Shown: piece by piece, positions 56,442 to 64,000 of the stretch | Numbering within the stretch: position 1 is the first letter of the stretch | How the letters are laid out: the number at the start of each line of letters is the position of its first letter | The notes under the pieces: generated by a model | The model's database searches: none | What the model saw: the letters and a program-made list of their open reading frames with translations, nothing else | Told to the model about the DNA's origin: nothing | Source: Carboxylicivirga marina | GTDB lineage: Bacteria; Bacteroidota; Bacteroidia; Bacteroidales; Marinilabiliaceae | DNA length: 64,000 bases | Direction: 5' to 3' | NCBI RefSeq assembly: GCF_016612505.1 | Contig: NZ_JAENRR010000008.1 | Span: 89,242 to 153,241 of the forward strand | Program-made: the position numbers and the translations under genes

Positions 56442-56636
56442 TTAGTAAAGGCGTTTGTATACCCAATCAAGAATATTATCAAACGAGTAATCCATAGCGA
56501 AAATGATGCCTGCTATAATAACAGAAGCTATCATTACAACAATTGCACTATTGGTTAACTCTGACCAACTTGGCCAAGAAGTCTTGTTCACTAACTCGTT
56601 CTGAACGTCCTTGAAATATGTTGTTATCTTATTCAT
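56442..56636 (-). CDS. secE: Preprotein translocase subunit SecE
   Basis: Of 64 residues with one membrane helix (about 31-50, IVVMIASVIIAGIIFAMDY) after the conserved amphipathic segment NELVNKTSWPSWSEL. Part of SecYEG. Between tRNA-Trp and nusG, as is usual. Confidence 0.95.
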   Translation of the reverse strand: MNKITTYFKDVQNELVNKTSWPSWSELTNSAIVVMIASVIIAGIIFAMDYSFDNILDWVYKRLY

Positions 56637-56695
56637 AGTACTTTTTCATTAATTGGCCGATTCTAAATTCTTAAGATTTAAAACCGGCTTTTTAG

Positions 56696-56768
56696 CACGG
56701 GAGGAGAGGCTCGAACTCCCGACACCTGGTTTTGGAGACCAGTGCTCTACCAACTGAGCTACACCCGT
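56696..56768 (-). tRNA. tRNA-Trp (CCA)
   Basis: 73-base cloverleaf; anticodon loop CTCCAAA gives CCA for tryptophan; T loop TTCGAGC. The acceptor stem has one U-U mismatch (positions 6-67). CCA end not encoded. Lies between tuf and secE. Confidence 0.97.
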
Positions 56769-56773
56769 AAAAT

Positions 56774-56795
56774 AACCGGAGCGTAAACTCCGGTT
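56774..56795 (-). terminator. Hairpin between tuf and tRNA-Trp
   Basis: Stem AACCGGAG / CTCCGGTT with a 6-base loop, followed on the minus strand by ATTTTAC just ahead of the tRNA. Likely a weak terminator or a processing signal. Confidence 0.55.
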
Positions 56796-56815
56796 AAGTA
56801 TATTCTAATCAGTGA

Positions 56816-58003
56816 TTAGTCAAGAATTTCAGTAACCTGACCTGCACCTACAGTTCTACCACCTTCACGGATAGCGAAACGTAGACCTTGGTTCAATGCA
56901 ACTGGGTAGATCAAATCTACTGTAATAGTTACGTTATCACCAGGCATTACCATTTCAGTTCCTTCTGGAAGAGTAATCTCACCGGTTACATCTAATGTAC
57001 GTAAATAGAATTGAGGACGGTATTTGTTGTGGAAAGGAGTGTGACGACCACCTTCTTCTTTCTTCAATACGTAAATCTCACCTTTAAACTTAGAGTGAGG
57101 ATTGATTGAACCTGGCTTAGCCAATACCATACCACGTTTAATCTCTTGCTTATCGATACCACGTAATAATAGACCAACATTATCACCAGCTTCACCACGA
57201 TCAAGAATCTTACGGAACATCTCAACACCAGTACATACAGTCTTCTTACCTTCTGCACCTAGACCGATGATCTGCATTTCTTCACCTGAGTTGATAACAC
57301 CAGTTTCGATACGACCTGTAGCAACAGTACCACGACCAGTAATCGAGAATACGTCCTCAACAGGCATCAAGAAAGGCTTTTCAACATCACGTGGAGGAAG
57401 TGGAATCCACTCATCAACAGCGTCCATAAGGTCCATGATTTTATCAACCCACTCTGGCTCAGCGTTCAATCCACCAAGAGCAGAACCCATGATTACAGGA
57501 GAGTCATCACCTTCAAACTCATAGAAGTTTAATAGGTCACGAACTTCCATTTCAACAAGTTCTAATAATTCTTCATCGTCAACCATGTCAACTTTATTCA
57601 AGAAAACAACGATTTTAGGTACATTTACCTGACGACAAAGTAGGATGTGCTCGCGAGTCTGAGGCATAGGACCGTCAGTAGCAGCACATACAAGGATAGC
57701 ACCGTCCATCTGAGCAGCACCAGTTACCATGTTCTTTACGTAATCGGCGTGACCTGGACAGTCAACGTGAGCGTAGTGACGGTTTTCTGTTTGGTACTCA
57801 ACGTGAGCAGTGTTAATTGTAATACCCCTTTCTTTCTCTTCAGGAGCGTTATCAATTTGATCGAAGTCTTTCACTTCAGAAAGTCCTTTTTCTGCCAATA
57901 CCTTAGTAATTGCAGCAGTTAAAGTAGTTTTACCGTGGTCAACGTGACCGATGGTACCGATATTAACGTGAGGCTTCGTTCTTTGAAATGTTTCTTTAGC
58001 CAT
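56816..58003 (-). CDS. tuf: Elongation factor Tu
   Basis: Of 395 residues; GTPase that delivers aminoacyl-tRNA. G motifs [17 protein letters not shown] and NKVDMV are intact, with the switch I region [12 protein letters not shown] and the domain 2/3 ends normal. Sits between tRNA-Gly and tRNA-Trp. Confidence 0.99.
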   Translation of the reverse strand: MAKETFQRTKPHVNIGTIGHVDHGKTTLTAAITKVLAEKGLSEVKDFDQIDNAPEEKERGITINTAHVEYQTENRHYAHVDCPGHADYVKNMVTGAAQMDGAILVCAATDGPMPQTREHILLCRQVNVPKIVVFLNKVDMVDDEELLELVEMEVRDLLNFYEFEGDDSPVIMGSALGGLNAEPEWVDKIMDLMDAVDEWIPLPPRDVEKPFLMPVEDVFSITGRGTVATGRIETGVINSGEEMQIIGLGAEGKKTVCTGVEMFRKILDRGEAGDNVGLLLRGIDKQEIKRGMVLAKPGSINPHSKFKGEIYVLKKEEGGRHTPFHNKYRPQFYLRTLDVTGEITLPEGTEMVMPGDNVTITVDLIYPVALNQGLRFAIREGGRTVGAGQVTEILD

Positions 58004-58085
58004 AACTCGAAATATTAGACAATTAGATATAAATTGAATCTTAAACTTATTTTCTTAAAGAATCATCATCTAGCACGTAATAGTG

Positions 58086-58158
58086 AGCGGGAGACGGGGC
58101 TCAAACCCGCGACCCTCAGCTTGGAAGGCTGATGCTCTATCAACTGAGCTACTCCCGC
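58086..58158 (-). tRNA. tRNA-Gly (TCC)
   Basis: 73-base cloverleaf with a perfect acceptor stem (GCGGGAG / CTCCCGC); anticodon loop CTTCCAA gives TCC for glycine. CCA end not encoded. Confidence 0.97.
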
Positions 58159-58236
58159 GTTTTTTTTTGCAGGACGTTAAAGATAAGTAAATTCCATCTT
58201 AATGTCAGCAAAAAATAGATTTAGATCCTAAAAAAG

Positions 58237-58319
58237 TGGGGAGAGCAGGATTCGAACCTGCGAAGACATAAGTCAACGGAGTTACAGTCCGTCCCAGTTG
58301 GCCGCTTTGGTATCTCCCC
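58237..58319 (-). tRNA. tRNA-Tyr (GTA)
   Basis: 83-base class II tRNA with a long variable arm; acceptor stem GGGGAGA / TCTCCCC; anticodon loop CTGTAAC gives GTA for tyrosine. First gene after the promoter at 58456-58486. Confidence 0.97.
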
Positions 58320-58455
58320 AATTAAAATCACACCATTTTATAAGATCGTTGTTAGCAAAACACTAACTTTATTTCATTTCAATAGGCCGATAACCATAGT
58401 CAATCAGCCTATTTATAGCGCTTTAGCATAGTTTTACTACCCTAAAAACGGTGTG

Positions 58456-58486
58456 CAAATGTATAATTTATTTTCTAGAACACAAA
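58456..58486 (-). promoter_or_regulatory. Promoter of the tRNA-tuf-ribosomal-rpoBC operon
   Basis: A perfect -7 box TACATTTG (58456-58463, minus strand) and -33 TTTG (58483-58486) at 19-bp spacing. Transcription would start near 58449, about 130 bases before tRNA-Tyr. Same box sequence and spacing as the cellobiose promoter. Confidence 0.75.
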
Positions 58487-58506
58487 AAAATAACTTCTTT
58501 TTTTAA

Positions 58507-58806
58507 TTATTTGGCACGCACCTTTTCCTTCCATTTAATCAGTTGCTTACGCAAAGCATCAACTGACAAATCCGTTGCTTCTTCAAAGGTTTTGGTTTGC
58601 TTTTTTGCAAACAATTCTCCACCTGGAATATTGATATTGATTTCAGCAACTTTATTCTCCGTTGAATCAGATTTATCCAATCTTAAAATAACTTCAGCCG
58701 AAACAATCCCATCAAAGAATTGGTCTAATTTTCCTACCTTCTGCTGAATAAACTCTTCTAACTGCTCTGACGCGGTAAAACGCACGGATTGAATTGTAAT
58801 ATTCAT
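58507..58806 (-). CDS. hpf: Ribosome hibernation promoting factor (short HPF/YfiA type)
   Basis: Of 99 residues with the beta-alpha-beta-beta-beta-alpha layout: MNITIQSVRFTASEQLEEFIQQKVGKL, KVAEININIPGGELFAKKQ and a basic C-terminal helix. No long C-terminal dimerisation domain, so the short form. Overlaps the recombinase gene by 4 bp (ATGA), suggesting coupling. Confidence 0.93.
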   Translation of the reverse strand: MNITIQSVRFTASEQLEEFIQQKVGKLDQFFDGIVSAEVILRLDKSDSTENKVAEININIPGGELFAKKQTKTFEEATDLSVDALRKQLIKWKEKVRAK

Positions 58807-59708
58807 ATATAATCCTCCATCTTTTCGGCTCTTGGATGAGCCTGTTTATAAATAGAATTTAATTTCTCAAATGTATTATGTGTATATATTTCTGTTGCAG
58901 CCAGGTTTGAATGGCCCAACAGTTCTTTAATAGCATTCAAATCAGCACCTCGGTTCAATAAAGCCGTGGCAAAAGTATGCCGAATAACATGAGGGCTTTT
59001 TTTCACTACAGTAGATACTTGCCCAAGATAACTATTTACCACCCGATATACCAACTTATGGTACACTGGCAATCCTTTCTCGGTAATTAACAAATATGGA
59101 TTTCTTTTTTCAGGAAACAATTTATCACGTTCATTTAAATAACGAACGAGCGACACTTTTAGTTCTTTAATTATTGGGACAATTCGCTCTTTACTTCGCT
59201 TCCCATATATTTTAAACACATCATTACCGGCATCAATTTGACAATCCATCAAACCAACCAACTCAGACAATCGCATGCCAGTATGATAAAATATTTCGAT
59301 AATTAGCTTATCACGCAACCCTGTAAAATCTTGCCCGAACTCAATCGAATCGAGCAAAAAATCCATTTCTGTTTCTTTTACAAAAGCTGGTAACTTCTTA
59401 GGTATTTTTGGCGTAATTACATGTTTGGCAACATTGCTATCAACAACATCCTCCAACATTAAAAACTTAAATAACACCTTAAGCGTGGAAATTTTTCTGG
59501 TTACAGTTCGAGGAGACACCCCTTCATTAACCAATTGCACCATCCATGAACGGATGACTTTAGAAGTAACATTAACCCAGAGCTCAATATTCTCTTGCTC
59601 CAGAAACTCACAAAACTGCCTTAAATCATTTTTGTAAGCAACAATAGTATGCGACGAATTTCGTCGCTCATACTGAAGATAATTATAGAAAGATTCTAAG
59701 TATTGCAT
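58803..59708 (-). CDS. Tyrosine recombinase (XerC/XerD-like)
   Basis: Site-specific recombinase of 301 residues. N-terminal SAM-like domain (about 1-90) and catalytic domain with the full set: Arg in HTGMRLSEL, Lys in GKRSKERIV, HVIRHTFAT (HxxR), LLGHSNLAATEIYTH (His and the nucleophile Tyr). Length and context (between rpsU and hpf, no phage genes) fit a housekeeping Xer protein for chromosome dimer resolution. Confidence 0.9.
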   Translation of the reverse strand: MQYLESFYNYLQYERRNSSHTIVAYKNDLRQFCEFLEQENIELWVNVTSKVIRSWMVQLVNEGVSPRTVTRKISTLKVLFKFLMLEDVVDSNVAKHVITPKIPKKLPAFVKETEMDFLLDSIEFGQDFTGLRDKLIIEIFYHTGMRLSELVGLMDCQIDAGNDVFKIYGKRSKERIVPIIKELKVSLVRYLNERDKLFPEKRNPYLLITEKGLPVYHKLVYRVVNSYLGQVSTVVKKSPHVIRHTFATALLNRGADLNAIKELLGHSNLAATEIYTHNTFEKLNSIYKQAHPRAEKMEDYI

Positions 59709-59782
59709 TAACAGAGGGTGTCTTTTTATGCCTAAAACGAATATACGAAAAAAGCAGTAAACCGACGCCCTCCGCGTGCAAT

Positions 59783-59974
59783 TTATTCAGCCTCGCGCTG
59801 CAATTGCTCGATATATATCGCTTTTTTAACTTGCTCTCTTCGAACTACAGAAGGCTTAGTAAATGCCTGACGAGATCTTAACTCACGCATTGCACCTGTC
59901 TTCTCAAATTTTCTTTTAAATTTCTTTAAGGCTCTTTCAATATTTTCGCCCTCTTTAATAGGAATTACTATCAT
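59783..59974 (-). CDS. rpsU: 30S ribosomal protein S21
   Basis: Of 63 residues; MIVIPIKEGENIERALKKFKRKFEKTG start and basic RRSQAF-type helices are typical. Preceded by a promoter box at 59999-60006. Confidence 0.96.
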   Translation of the reverse strand: MIVIPIKEGENIERALKKFKRKFEKTGAMRELRSRQAFTKPSVVRREQVKKAIYIEQLQREAE

Positions 59975-59998
59975 AACGCTTACTTTTTATTTGAACCG

Positions 59999-60006
59999 CA
60001 AAATTA
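59999..60006 (-). promoter_or_regulatory. rpsU: -7 box of rpsU
   Basis: TAATTTTG on the minus strand matches TAnnTTTG, 25 bp before the rpsU ATG; a TTG-type -33 element lies about 20 bp upstream. Confidence 0.55.
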
Positions 60007-60129
60007 CTCATTAAAACGCAAAAATTCAACATTTTTAAACCGCTTTAAGCGATTCCTTCAAAAATTTGCAGGTGCAAAGAAAATGAAGTTTAACGAGGAC
60101 AACAAATTTTTTTAGCTTTCTTTTTTAAT

Positions 60130-61044
60130 TTAATTATCATCAAGCTTATCTGAGTCAACAACAAAGTAGTATTGCAGCTTATTTATATCAGCCTTTTTGA
60201 ATGCTTCATGCTCTTTAAATTGCGCAATTGAATATAGTGCATCCTCTTTTCTTGCTTCATAAATTTCTTTCGCCATATAAAAATCCAGATAAGGATGATT
60301 CTTCATATAATGAAGACTAGCTATAGAAATATTAATCCTTCTAATGTTAGTTGTATCAACTTTTAGGAACTTTCGATTATCATCAACCACTTTTGCCGAC
60401 AACCCATATACCTCTTTTAGTTGTTCGACACTACAAAAACCACCTAACTTTTTTCTATAGGCAACTATTCGTCGAGACAAAACCGGCCCAATTCCCCTTA
60501 TCAACCCAAACATTGCCGTATCAGCCTCGTTAATTTCAATTTGCATTGCCAGCTCATCCTCAATCCTATTAACTACTTGTTTAGTCTCAACATAAGTATA
60601 TTGCTCTTTTTTGTATCCACTTACACCAAGCTGCTCCTTAATAGCCACATTAGAAACATCAACATAAGGACTTATCCGATAAAATAAAACTGAGTCAACT
60701 CCGTAAATCTGCTTTAGTTTTGAAGCCTTACTAATTTTCCCACCAGCCTCTCTATACTTAATCAGGTTAATAATAGCCTTATTTGAAAAACCAAGCAATT
60801 GCAAACGCTCAACACTTTCAGTATTTGGATCAAAAACAAACACCGTATCCTTGCGTAATGATTTTTCAACTTTTTCGATAACCTTAACACTATTTGCCCA
60901 TTCAGATAGCTCCGAATTTACATCCCGCATGTCCTTGACTGATGAATCTATGAAAAGAAACACTGACAGTACAAGTAACAGAACAGCCAAACCTAAAAGC
61001 CCCAGCTGTTCCCTTTTGGACAATGTTAGTAAATCGCGCCACAT
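60130..61044 (-). CDS. Membrane-anchored helix-hairpin-helix protein (ComEA-like repeats)
   Basis: A 304-residue protein with one N-terminal membrane helix (about 14-33) and three helix-hairpin-helix modules: LQLLGFSNKAIINLIKYREAGG (about 82-120), DTAMFGLIRGIGPVLSRRIVAYR (about 177-225) and a third near HPYLDFYMAKEIYEAR (about 250-285). Such repeats bind DNA without sequence preference, as in the competence protein ComEA. Lies 18 bp after the sodium symporter and shares its transcript. A role in DNA uptake is possible but not shown. Confidence 0.75.
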   Translation of the reverse strand: MWRDLLTLSKREQLGLLGLAVLLLVLSVFLFIDSSVKDMRDVNSELSEWANSVKVIEKVEKSLRKDTVFVFDPNTESVERLQLLGFSNKAIINLIKYREAGGKISKASKLKQIYGVDSVLFYRISPYVDVSNVAIKEQLGVSGYKKEQYTYVETKQVVNRIEDELAMQIEINEADTAMFGLIRGIGPVLSRRIVAYRKKLGGFCSVEQLKEVYGLSAKVVDDNRKFLKVDTTNIRRINISIASLHYMKNHPYLDFYMAKEIYEARKEDALYSIAQFKEHEAFKKADINKLQYYFVVDSDKLDDN

Positions 61045-61061
61045 AAATACATCTAGCTTAT

Positions 61062-62447
61062 CTAACCAAGCAGTCCAACTGAATACAAGAACACGATAGC
61101 AATGGCGATTGGTGCCACAAAACGAATGATAAAATAAATACCACTAAAAAGCTTTACTTTAATAGCTCCCTGATTAGTTAATTCATTAAAAAATTCACTC
61201 TTTTTCATGGCCCATCCGGTGAAAATGGCGATAAACATTCCCCCAATTGGCAATAGGAAGTTTGAAGATACGTGGTCCATTGTATCAAATATATTACGCC
61301 CTAAAATTGTGACATCTTTTAGCACACTATTAGATAACGAACACGCGACTCCTAAAATCGTAATTAATGAGGCCACTATTATAGTAGCCGTCACACGTTT
61401 AACCTTTAATTCTTCAGCAAAATAAGCCACAGCTACCTCCAATAACGATATACTTGATGTTAACGCCGCTACAGCAAATAAAACAAAGAAAGCCAGGGTC
61501 CAAACATAGCCTCCTACCATTTTCTGGAAGATACTTGGTAACACAGAGAAAACTAAACCAGGACCTTCGGTAGGTGCTACATTAAAATAAAAGACAGCAG
61601 GAAAAATAGCTACCCCGGCCAGTATAGCGATAAGTGTATCTAAAAATGCTACTTCAACCGCTGTTTTCTTTAAGTTATTATTCTTTCCTATGTATGAGCC
61701 ATATGTTATAATTGTGCCCATCCCTAAGCTAAGTGAAAAGAAAGCCTGCCCCAGAGCATCTAAAACAACGTCAATATCAATTTTTGAAAAATCCGGTCTA
61801 AACAAAAACTTCAAACCATCCACAGAGCGACCAATTATCTCTCCGGACTCGCTTGTATTGACACCCAGAGTTAATGAACGAATACCCATTAAAACAATAA
61901 TCAAAAATAGTACTGGCATGAGAATCTTAGTAATTTTCTCAATACCATTTTTAATACCTCCAATAACAACCACCGCTGTTAAAATCATAAAAATCATTTG
62001 CCAAATAACAGGTTTTATCGGATTGGTTATAAAACCATTAAAACCTTTTGACAGCTCCTCAGGACTTTGCCCTTTGAAGGCATTTATAATAGCAAGATGA
62101 ATATATTCGAGCGTCCAGCCGGCTACTACCCCATAAAATGACAAAATCATAAAAGCCGCAGCAACCCCCATAACTCCTGTTAGATACCATGGCTTATTGG
62201 GAGAAAGTTTTTTAAACGCCCGTACAGCATTGACATTGGTTTTTCGACCAATTACAAATTCAGACATCATGACGGGCAAACCGATTACCACAACAAAAAA
62301 GAAATAGAGAATTAAAAAGGCTCCTCCTCCGTTTTGCCCAACCTCGTATGGGAATTTCCATATATTTCCTAGTCCGACAGCTGAACCTGCTGCTGCAGCT
62401 ATAACGCCGAACTTACTCGTAAAACTATCTCTATTTGGGATACTCAT
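61062..62447 (-). CDS. Neurotransmitter:sodium symporter (NSS) family transporter
   Basis: LeuT-fold Na+-dependent transporter, 461 residues with about 11-12 membrane helices. TM1 shows the family signature SAVGLGNIWKFPYEVGQNGGG with the unwound sodium/substrate site. Bacterial members usually carry amino acids (Leu, Trp or Tyr). ATG at 62447 chosen; a frame from 62504 would start inside the terminator hairpin of fba. Downstream neighbour is the helix-hairpin-helix gene. Confidence 0.9.
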   Translation of the reverse strand: MSIPNRDSFTSKFGVIAAAAGSAVGLGNIWKFPYEVGQNGGGAFLILYFFFVVVIGLPVMMSEFVIGRKTNVNAVRAFKKLSPNKPWYLTGVMGVAAAFMILSFYGVVAGWTLEYIHLAIINAFKGQSPEELSKGFNGFITNPIKPVIWQMIFMILTAVVVIGGIKNGIEKITKILMPVLFLIIVLMGIRSLTLGVNTSESGEIIGRSVDGLKFLFRPDFSKIDIDVVLDALGQAFFSLSLGMGTIITYGSYIGKNNNLKKTAVEVAFLDTLIAILAGVAIFPAVFYFNVAPTEGPGLVFSVLPSIFQKMVGGYVWTLAFFVLFAVAALTSSISLLEVAVAYFAEELKVKRVTATIIVASLITILGVACSLSNSVLKDVTILGRNIFDTMDHVSSNFLLPIGGMFIAIFTGWAMKKSEFFNELTNQGAIKVKLFSGIYFIIRFVAPIAIAIVFLYSVGLLG

Positions 62448-62477
62448 GTTACAGTTAGATTTTGTATGCACCAAATT

Positions 62478-62520
62478 AAAACAAAGAGGCACAATGTACA
62501 ACATTGTGCCTCTTTGTTTT
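62478..62520 (-). terminator. Terminator of fba
   Basis: A 20-bp perfect stem with a three-base loop (62498-62500), ending in TTTT on both strands, 15 bp after the fba stop. One of the strongest hairpins in the window. Confidence 0.85.
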
Positions 62521-62534
62521 AATATAATTCTGTA

Positions 62535-63611
62535 TTACAAACGATCGATACAATTAAGATCTTCGAATGCTTCTTTTAAACGCTGAACTAAAGTCTCCTG
62601 ACCTTTACGTAACCATACGCGTGGGTCATAATACTTCTTATTTGGCTTATCGTCGCCATCAGGGTTACCAATCTGACCTTGTAAATAATCGCGATTAGCA
62701 GCCTCAAACTTGCGAATTCCATCCCATGTAGCCCACTGAGTATCAGTATCAATATTCATCTTGATAACACCATAACCAATTGATTCACGAATTTCCTCTA
62801 AAGAAGAACCTGAACCACCGTGGAATACAAAGTTTACTGGTTTATCAGCAGTATTGTGCTTTTCCTGAATATACTTTTGAGAAGCATCAAGAATTGAAGG
62901 CTTTAAAACAACATTACCAGGCTTGTATACACCGTGTACATTACCAAATGAAGCAGCTACTGTAAAGTTTGGAGAAACCTCTAACAATTGCTCATAAGCA
63001 TAGTTTACCTCCTCTGGCTGAGTATATAATAATGCATTGTCAACATCAGAGTTATCAACACCATCTTCTTCACCACCTGTAATACCCAATTCAATTTCTA
63101 AAGTCATACCCATTTTACTCATACGAGTTAAGTACTCTTTACAAATAGCGATATTTTCTTCCAATGGTTCTTCAGAAAGATCTAACATGTGAGAGCTGAA
63201 CAAAGGCTTTCCTGTTTCAGCAAAGTGCTTCTCACTTGCATCTAATAATCCGTCAATCCAAGGTAATAATTTCTTTGCTGCATGGTCTGTGTGAAGTACT
63301 ACAGGTACACCATAAGCTTCTGCTAATGTATGAACATGCTTAGCAGCAGAAACAGCACCAAGAATTTGTGCTTGCTGACCTTCTAACTTTAACCCTTTTC
63401 CAGCATAAAAAGTAGCACCACCATTCGATAACTGAATCATCACAGGAGAGTTTACATCTTTTGCCGCTTCAAGAATACCATTAATTGAATCTGTTCCAAC
63501 AACATTAACAGCAGGCATTGCAAAACCTTCTTCTTTTGCTACTGCTAAAAGTTTACCTAAGTCATCACCAGTAACAACACCAGGCTTTACAACATCTAAT
63601 ACTCGCTTCAT
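62535..63611 (-). CDS. fba: Fructose-bisphosphate aldolase, class II
   Basis: Zinc-dependent aldolase of glycolysis and gluconeogenesis, 358 residues. Zinc and substrate motifs: VVLHTDHAAKKLLPW, EIELGITGGEEDGVD, NVHGVYKPGNVVL and VFHGGSGSS, with IKMNIDTDTQWA near the C-terminus. ATG at 63611 chosen; a longer frame to 63677 has an unlikely 22-residue hydrophobic lead. A weak -7 box (TAATTTCG on the minus strand, 63659-63666) lies upstream. Confidence 0.96.
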   Translation of the reverse strand: MKRVLDVVKPGVVTGDDLGKLLAVAKEEGFAMPAVNVVGTDSINGILEAAKDVNSPVMIQLSNGGATFYAGKGLKLEGQQAQILGAVSAAKHVHTLAEAYGVPVVLHTDHAAKKLLPWIDGLLDASEKHFAETGKPLFSSHMLDLSEEPLEENIAICKEYLTRMSKMGMTLEIELGITGGEEDGVDNSDVDNALLYTQPEEVNYAYEQLLEVSPNFTVAASFGNVHGVYKPGNVVLKPSILDASQKYIQEKHNTADKPVNFVFHGGSGSSLEEIRESIGYGVIKMNIDTDTQWATWDGIRKFEAANRDYLQGQIGNPDGDDKPNKKYYDPRVWLRKGQETLVQRLKEAFEDLNCIDRL

Positions 63612-64000
63612 AGCTTTTAACTTTATAGTTCGAAATAATAATTTTCCAAAAAACTCTACGAAATTAGTGAAAATCATCGAGAAAAGATTACATTTTTTTA
63701 GCGGCTAACCACCTTTCGCTTACACTTAAGATACAAAAGCCATTACAAACCGTAAGTAGAAATCATGATAAATATCACTTATCATTTTGTTTGTCAATAC
63801 TTTTCACATTTATAAGATGGTATTAAACAAGTTCAAAAGACAAAATCAGATGCTATTTTCAAACAAAGCATCATTATTTTTTTTGCGATCTTAAATGAAG
63901 TTTAACGATTGTTTACAAACTATGAAGTTGTTTAAAGTTGTCTAAGAAGAATAATGCAAAAAGCAATGATGTTTAGCGCTTTCCAATGCAATTTTTTGGT
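63612..64000. other. Gene-free end of window
   Basis: AT-rich sequence upstream of fba. It should hold the fba promoter; only a one-mismatch -7 box was seen. No gene, repeat or RNA can be supported before the window ends. Confidence 0.5.

Noticed and set aside
58803..59708. Integrase of a mobile element
   Set aside because: No attachment-site repeats, no phage or conjugation genes nearby, and the gene lies in a housekeeping context with hpf and rpsU.
63894..63944. Short plus-strand frame near the window end
   Set aside because: Only 16 codons, no promoter box and no recognisable product.

Overview
The window reads as a chromosomal segment of an anaerobic, carbohydrate-fermenting member of the Bacteroidota, most likely near the Marinilabiliales (inference). 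Signs of this are a SusC/FecR/ECF-sigma triad, promoters of the Bacteroidota type (TTTG about 19-20 bp upstream of TAnnTTTG), near absence of Shine-Dalgarno sites, low GC, and the rpoC-DUF3467 neighbourhood. Almost everything lies on the minus strand, so operons are read from high to low coordinates.

Layout. 1-3955: a SusC-type TonB receptor cut by the window edge, a FecR-type anti-sigma regulator and its ECF sigma factor. 4067-8872: a three-gene cellobiose operon (Nudix-type repressor, GPH sugar symporter, GH94 cellobiose phosphorylase) behind a clear promoter with a candidate operator. 9456-11240: a chemoreceptor. 11350-17684: a five-gene RND efflux operon (TolC, lipoprotein adaptor, RND pump, PII-like protein, DUF2892 membrane protein). 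18246-23556: a CvfB-like S1 protein, an outer-membrane protein, an acyl-CoA dehydrogenase and an OmpL47-like repeat protein.

23648-41016 is the centrepiece: about 17 kb of [FeFe]-hydrogenase genes. It holds HydG (H-cluster maturation) and two complete HydABC sets. Set 1 is canonical. Set 2 has a Cys-to-Ser change at an H-cluster ligand position and a stripped-down HydB. Between them lies a signalling block: two HydS-like proteins with altered H-cluster pockets (one with PAS), a SpoIIE/PP2C phosphatase, an RsbW-like kinase, a second GHKL ATPase, two DRTGG proteins, a PHP phosphoesterase and two stand-alone thioredoxin-like [2Fe-2S] proteins. The simplest reading is a redox or H2 sensor driving a serine-phosphorylation switch that controls hydrogenase output. 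No STAS (RsbV-like) partner is visible, so the phosphorylated target is unknown. hydE and hydF are not in the window.

41280-44931: an AlbA/Schlafen-type ATP-binding protein, then a peptidoglycan-recycling pair (serine hydrolase with a leftover GH3 C-terminal domain, and NamZ). 45004-58486: the transcription/translation block tRNA-Tyr, tRNA-Gly, tuf, tRNA-Trp, secE, nusG, rplK, rplA, rplJ, rplL, rpoB, rpoC, DUF3467, with a promoter and several attenuator-like hairpins. 58507-64000: hpf, a tyrosine recombinase, rpsU, a helix-hairpin-helix protein, a sodium symporter and class II fructose-bisphosphate aldolase.

Two MITE-like palindromic elements and several stuttering spacer repeats sit between genes. 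All calls come from reading the sequence and from remembered family features; no database search was run.
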